From positions 37,878,995 to 37,942,994 of the forward strand of contig OX155951.1 in the NCBI GenBank assembly GCA_944548615.1: a DNA stretch of 64,000 nt, read 5' to 3'. The position numbers were made by a program, and so were the translations under genes. This document shows positions 62,301 to 64,000 of this stretch, in pieces. Under the pieces are notes generated by a model. That model had not been told where the DNA came from, ran no database searches, and saw nothing but the letters and a program-made list of their open reading frames with translations. Numbering within the stretch: position 1 is the stretch's first letter; every line of letters begins with the position of its first letter. The stretch comes from Micropterix aruncella (lineage: Eukaryota; Arthropoda; Insecta; Lepidoptera; Micropterigidae).

Positions 62301-63951
62301 AAATCCACAATTCAATCACAACAGTGGACAGATTTTGGGTGTTTGGCTCCAAAGAAAGCTAAAGCTGTGAAATCGGTGAGAAAGCAAATGACATCTGTCT
62401 TTTGAGATGCAAAGGGAATTCTGACAATAGATTATATTCTGAAAGGTCAAATTATGACTGGTGAATATTACGCTAATCTGATACACAAGCTACAAGAATC
62501 TACAGGTTTGACTCGAAACAAGCTACAGGTTGACTCAAAAAAAAAAATATCTTCCAACAAGCCAACGCAAGGGTTCACAAGGCTATGGTGAAAATCAACA
62601 AATTACACTGCAATTTGTTGACCCATCCACCTTATTCACCTAACATAGCACCATTAATGTTCTGCCTGTTCCCCAAGCTCAAAACGTTTTTAGATGGCAG
62701 AAATTTGAAATGAACGCTGTTGTTACGGCTGCTGTAAAGTATTTTGCAGGCCTTGAGTAGTCATGTATACAGGGCATAACTGCTTTGAAGCGTAGATAGA
62801 CTAAGTACAAAGAGCTTAAAGGAGACTAGATCAGAAAATCAAAACCATTTTGACGCATTAAACTTAGTATTTCCTTGCTAGGCCAGGTACTTAACATCGT
62901 ACTCTCATAATATAATATTAATAAATTCATTGAATAACTATAAGTTTATTTATTATTATTAGTCCCATTGTTAATCGATTGAAATTCAGATGACAACTGC
63001 GTCACAACTGCGTCACACTGCGTCCGGACAGCGCATGACGAATCACATCACAGATCATAAACTTGTAAACAACATTGTTTATTATAAGCAAAACAGTCAC
63101 TGCTATTTTTTTTGATATGCGCGTTAATAGTTGCTAATAAAAATGACAAAAAATCCGAAAGAAATCCTTGCGTTTTAAATAGGATTTTTCGGAAAATGTT
63201 ATTGAGCCTATCCTTTTTTCGCGGAGTGTATTTTATGTTATTTCTGTGACTTTATTTGTCAGGAGTGTATTGTAGTGAATAATTTATTCAAATGCCTAGA
63301 TGCTCCTTGCGTGGTTCGTGCGGTATAAATCTGTCCTCTCTCCACACCTTTCCGATTTTTTTAGGATTCTCTCAAACACTCAACCATGAGTATACAATAC
63401 AATACAATACAATCAACTACTCCAGTAGATAGGCATTCCTACACTTGGATGCGTCACAAAATTAAATGCTAAAAATTTCATTATTAGTATCCGAGATTGT
63501 TTGAATTTTTTCCAATTGATAAAGTTGGATTGCTTTCAATTTCAGCGATCAAAATGGCATTGTCCACTTTTCTAGGTCTTCCACTTTTTTAAAATCAAAG
63601 TTCACCAAAATATTTTTTTTAATAATCATCAAATACAGCACAAATATTTTTAGTGGCGGTTTTGTGTTAACACATTAACACAAAACATTCAAAATAATTT
63701 CAATTCAATAATAAACATTCTTTTCCGGTACCCTTAACGTATCCAATATTTTGATATTTCTATAAATATCACAATATTTTCGAGCCCAGCATTATACGAG
63801 TGGGAAGGTTTTGAGCATTTTTCTATATAGAACTTACCTTATACATTTTCTAACAATGTAAAAAACATCATCTATCAAACTAGACGTCAACTGCTCTTCG
63901 TCAATTGTATCCAATTGAATTGCTCTCTGAATGCTTTCTTCCATGAAGTAT
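50263..63951 (-). CDS. Cog4: Conserved oligomeric Golgi complex subunit 4, C-terminal 350 aa
   Basis: The exons, from 5' to 3' on the minus strand, are 63951-63838, 61883-61664, 59199-59067, 58659-58526, 56164-55979, 50604-50381 and 50305-50263. All phases join, giving 350 codons plus stop after a split first codon. COG4 is a lobe A subunit of the COG tether, which holds intra-Golgi retrograde vesicles. Blocks matching animal COG4 in order are LTSSLIDDVFYIVRKCI, CAVINEGGGRLES, SLQQGR, LNNSDVSAVYVETL, KLESCLS, IKPRINPWI, LEKNILKTTFNK|LGGL, DVRNVLSLR and the end DEIKRLKL (vertebrate: EDIKRLRL). The family length is near 780 aa, so about 55% lies beyond the window. Introns range from 75 bases to 5.4 kb and are mostly transposons. 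Confidence 0.95.
50381..50604 (-). CDS. Cog4: Cog4 exon, GC-rich
   Basis: Acceptor GGAATTGACAG|CTGGGC, donor TTAAG|GTTACT. It starts LGGLVAERAARSLCAAL and ends NAQDVRNVLSL plus a split Arg codon. It is far richer in GC and alanine than the other exons. The upstream intron is 5.4 kb and the downstream intron only 75 bases. Confidence 0.93.
51174..52999. mobile_element. TTAA element carrying a 140-bp tandem array
   Basis: TTAA lies at 51170-51173 and 53000-53003. The ends read CCTTTTCATTGCCGC and, inverted, CCTTTTCGCCGCCAGTG, with related 'gcgtcggac' and 'acgccggac' further in. No transposase is visible. About 51600-52490 is a tandem repeat. It is about 1.8 kb and non-autonomous. Insertion into the CR1-like fragment is clear from the collinear flanks. 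Confidence 0.75.
51600..52490 (+). repeat. Tandem repeat, about 140-bp unit, seven copies
   Basis: The landmark 'tttgtacattttttt...aatagcttcc.gggcc' recurs at about 51612, 51757, 51885, 52024, 52175, 52311 and 52450. Each is followed by 'gcggaatt.ccgaaa.ggtg' and 'gagaggataattattgtaca.ttgtgagtgtagc.tgttttt'. Copies differ by substitutions and small indels. Confidence 0.85.
53086..54250 (-). mobile_element. Internally deleted piggyBac-like element
   Basis: TTAA lies at 53082-53085 and 54251-54254. The 16-base perfect inverted repeats are CCCTTAATTACTCGCA. Near the left end is GGGGTCACAGATGACCCC, a palindrome. It retains the 3' half of a transposase gene on the minus strand. Confidence 0.88.
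53390..53984 (-). pseudogene. piggyBac-like transposase, C-terminal half
   Basis: 53984-53532 is one frame with a single nonsense codon at about 53787. It reads TMVSYVPKPNKAVVLLSSMH, KPEIITYYNSTK, VDTNDHLCGTYNAGRRTKRW and PLAIFFHLINVSSINAL, the standard piggyBac core blocks with the third catalytic Asp region (GVDxxDxxCxxY). A shift near 53530 leads to the cysteine-rich tail RERCNSCPRKCDRKVPTKC...CTRFVCNDH. The N-terminal half is deleted. Confidence 0.88.
54420..54770 (-). pseudogene. CR1-like LINE 3' fragment, inverted copy
   Basis: It encodes MPVGLKNRNYGNRLDLLGLT, then LKQRRHRGDLIETYTIV, related to the plus-strand fragment at 50930-51060 (MPVGLKKRNYKDRSELLGLT). The two lie tail to tail in the same Cog4 intron. 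Confidence 0.8.
54974..55049 (+). repeat. Short tandem repeat 'aaatgtatatagtagta'
   Basis: About four to five copies of a 17-19-base unit. Confidence 0.85.
55269..55929 (-). mobile_element. Truncated Tigger/pogo element (661 bp)
   Basis: Flanking TA at 55267-55268 and 55930-55931. The ends are CAGTAGAGAGTCGATTATCC on the left, and 'ccgacgttcggataaaggacgctctactg' on the right, which inverts to CAGTAGAGCGTCCTTTATCC. It contains the transposase C-terminal frame 55491-55799. Confidence 0.8.
55491..55799 (-). pseudogene. Tigger transposase C-terminal tail
   Basis: It reads ADPGYQIMQDSDIVD, a Ser/Glu-rich linker, then SEAFTCLATVLRWFEAQNES and a final LKKVRELAAHKR. This is the tail that follows the DDE domain in Tigger-type transposases. 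The DDE domain and DNA-binding part are missing. Confidence 0.75.
55979..56164 (-). CDS. Cog4: Cog4 exon
   Basis: Acceptor GTATTATAG|GAAGAA, donor AATAAG|GTATTT. There are exactly 62 codons, starting EEFDSYD and ending QRLEKNILKTTFNK, matching EEEFNDYE...LEKVVLKSTFNR. Confidence 0.93.
56273..58367 (+). mobile_element. mariner element containing an inserted LINE
   Basis: Inverted ends YGAGGGTCATTTGAAAAGTTTCTGG flanked by TA (56271-56272 and 58368-58369). The plus-strand transposase remnant at 57830-58230 reads SSDKYFRLLDEERSKRLKTA, then VKDIAEACGISSEQVHKIL, LDMRKLSARW and a collapsed catalytic region. About 56380-57740 of the interior is a separate LINE fragment. Without it the element would be well under 1 kb. 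Confidence 0.8.
56590..57738 (-). pseudogene. LINE C-terminus with CCHC and restriction-like endonuclease
   Basis: The frame is open for about 380 codons, from 57738 down to a stop at 56590 (the first in-frame stop upstream is at 57739-57741). It has CPLCSNTPCTARHILAGC, followed by a GRYTYRHDKVL stretch. It then has the endonuclease signature RPDITLYSLSRKTALIVELI, PWESN and YKLNKYHDLANAV, ending HLHAVEVGARGLPAKS. CCHC followed by PD...E...K is the C-terminus of R2/NeSL/HERO-type LINEs. Translation as a stand-alone protein is not supported, but the frame is intact. Confidence 0.75.
58526..58659 (-). CDS. Cog4: Cog4 exon
   Basis: Acceptor TTATTTCAG|GTTTAT, donor CTGAG|GTATTT. It encodes LQQLRSSAIKPRINPWIDTF, one of the most conserved COG4 blocks (AIKP..PWI). 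Confidence 0.92.
59067..59199 (-). CDS. Cog4: Cog4 exon
   Basis: Acceptor TTTTTTTTCAG|GCACAA, donor TCAG|GTGTGT. It encodes AQLNNSDVSAVYVETLCHTV to KLESCLS, equivalent to LNNVEVCSENI...KFDSCLS of vertebrate COG4. Confidence 0.92.
59313..59850 (+). pseudogene. Jockey-like LINE reverse transcriptase fragment
   Basis: HTGVPQGSVLDPILCSIHTT, then ITFASDTAVLTVHE (the FADDTA catalytic box changed to FASDTA), and in the next frame RRERCPPILLNDRQIPQSDE and AKYPSLHLDRWLTWRK. Block order is that of Jockey-type reverse transcriptases. Stops and a frameshift make it dead. It lies in a Cog4 intron. Confidence 0.8.
59855..60040 (-). pseudogene. Ubiquitin-conjugating enzyme (E2) domain fragment
   Basis: The minus strand encodes FPGSLGTVYEGVISLDIHFS, then QHYLFEPLKVTHRQ and VCLDWKR before a stop. 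It resembles the UBE2E/UBE2D core (GPPGSVYEGGVFFLDI.F..DYPFKPPKVTFR...VICLDI). One Gly of the YEGG is lost, PPK is PLK, and about ten residues before the CLD block (which holds the catalytic Cys) are deleted. A good acceptor precedes it (ATTATTTACAG at about 60047) and a possible donor follows PLK. So it may be a decayed exon rather than a processed copy. Confidence 0.55.
60055..60250. repeat. Inverted pair of family-C repeat ends
   Basis: 'tttgtagcacccaacg...ttgcaat' on the left and 'ttgcaatatcgctgcaacatagggtgctacaaag' on the right are reverse complements around about 75 bases. The right half continues like 36840-36900 ('atttataatgtcaaacaa'). Confidence 0.6.
60251..60901. other. Cog4 intron DNA, nothing recognised
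   Basis: No element or exon supported. Confidence 0.35.
60902..61378 (+). mobile_element. Internally deleted Tigger/pogo element (477 bp)
   Basis: Flanking TA at 60900-60901 and 61379-61380. The ends are TAGTAGAACTCCAATTATCC and, inverted from the right, CAGTAGAACTTCATTAACC. 60988-61180 encodes a DDE-domain remnant: LIVDNAPTHPTEELLEKG, then TILLPPNITSLLQPMVQSVI, where the usual catalytic Asp of QPMDQ is Val. It is in the Cog4 intron between 59199 and 61664. Confidence 0.8.
61664..61883 (-). CDS. Cog4: Cog4 exon
   Basis: Acceptor TATTTTTAG|ACG, donor TTCTTG|GTATCT. It encodes RASSTGSIDGVCAVINEGG, then YLDLATAYSALQTSLQQGRL and DQQKAIFL. The SLQQG block and the position of CAVIN match COG4. 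Confidence 0.9.
62090..62870 (+). pseudogene. mariner transposase pseudogene
   Basis: In scattered frames: 'HNYTPKSTIQSQQWTDFG' then LAPKKAKAVKSVRKQMTSVF and DAKGILTIDYILKGQIMTGE (second catalytic Asp), YYANLIHKLQ and a degenerate HPPYSP block near 62625. Several stops and frameshifts. It is in the Cog4 intron between 61883 and 63838. Confidence 0.75.
62871..63837. other. Cog4 intron DNA with short repeats
   Basis: (AATAC)n lies at about 63391-63412. The 'agtagataggcattcctacacttgg' phrase near 63425 is shared with 45790. No gene other than the flanking exons. Confidence 0.4.
63838..63951 (-). CDS. Cog4: Cog4 exon, most 5' one in the window
   Basis: Acceptor CCCGATAG|A at 63952, donor ATAAG|GTAAGTT at 63837. 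It encodes YFMEESIQRAIQLD, then LTSSLIDDVFYIVRKCI, corresponding to YLMRENVNKAVALD...LTSSMVDDCFYIVKKCI in vertebrate COG4 (from memory). Confidence 0.92.
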
Positions 63952-64000
63952 CTATCGGGAAAAAAACATGTATAGTATGAAGTTACCCATATAAAGAAAA

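Overview
This is an AT-rich eukaryotic nuclear window, almost certainly from an insect. The host genes have spliced exons with GT/AG borders, and the introns and intergenic DNA are packed with Helitron, Tc1/mariner, pogo/Tigger, piggyBac-like and non-LTR (LINE) elements. Several of these families also recur as short copies. I cannot name the order from the sequence alone. The families are common in Lepidoptera and Hemiptera.

Two host genes can be read through their splice sites, both on the minus strand. (1) A complete-looking CRAL-TRIO/Sec14-domain lipid-transfer protein of 290 aa has six coding exons between 44173 and 35695. (2) The 3' part of Cog4 (conserved oligomeric Golgi complex subunit 4) has seven exons from 63951 to 50263. 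It gives the last 350 aa and its 5' exons lie beyond the window. In both genes the exon sums stay in frame. One further orphan exon-like segment (3187-3282, minus) and a ubiquitin-conjugating-enzyme fragment (59855-60040) are less certain.

Layout. 1-13 kb: no proven gene apart from the orphan exon; foldback/TA elements, a truncated RTE-like LINE, a small non-autonomous Helitron and a dead mariner. 13-24 kb: a Helitron neighbourhood dominated by an autonomous element (about 16531-22143) with one uninterrupted Rep-helicase reading frame of 1631 aa. 24-26.5 kb: very long (TA)n arrays with a 200-base assembly gap. 26.5-34.5 kb: decayed RNase-H-bearing LINE and large palindromic foldback elements. 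35-44 kb: the CRAL-TRIO gene, its introns filled with MITEs. 44-50 kb: LINE and mariner relics. 50-64 kb: Cog4, with introns containing a CR1-like LINE split by two TTAA elements, Tigger, a mariner holding an inserted restriction-like-endonuclease LINE, and a Jockey relic.

The most notable items are the intact Helitron, at least four unrelated-looking TTAA elements that share a CCCTT-type end followed by a short GGG...CCC palindrome, the nested insertion history inside the Cog4 introns, a MITE that makes up almost all of CRAL-TRIO intron 1, and a GC-rich, alanine-rich Cog4 exon in an otherwise AT-rich gene.
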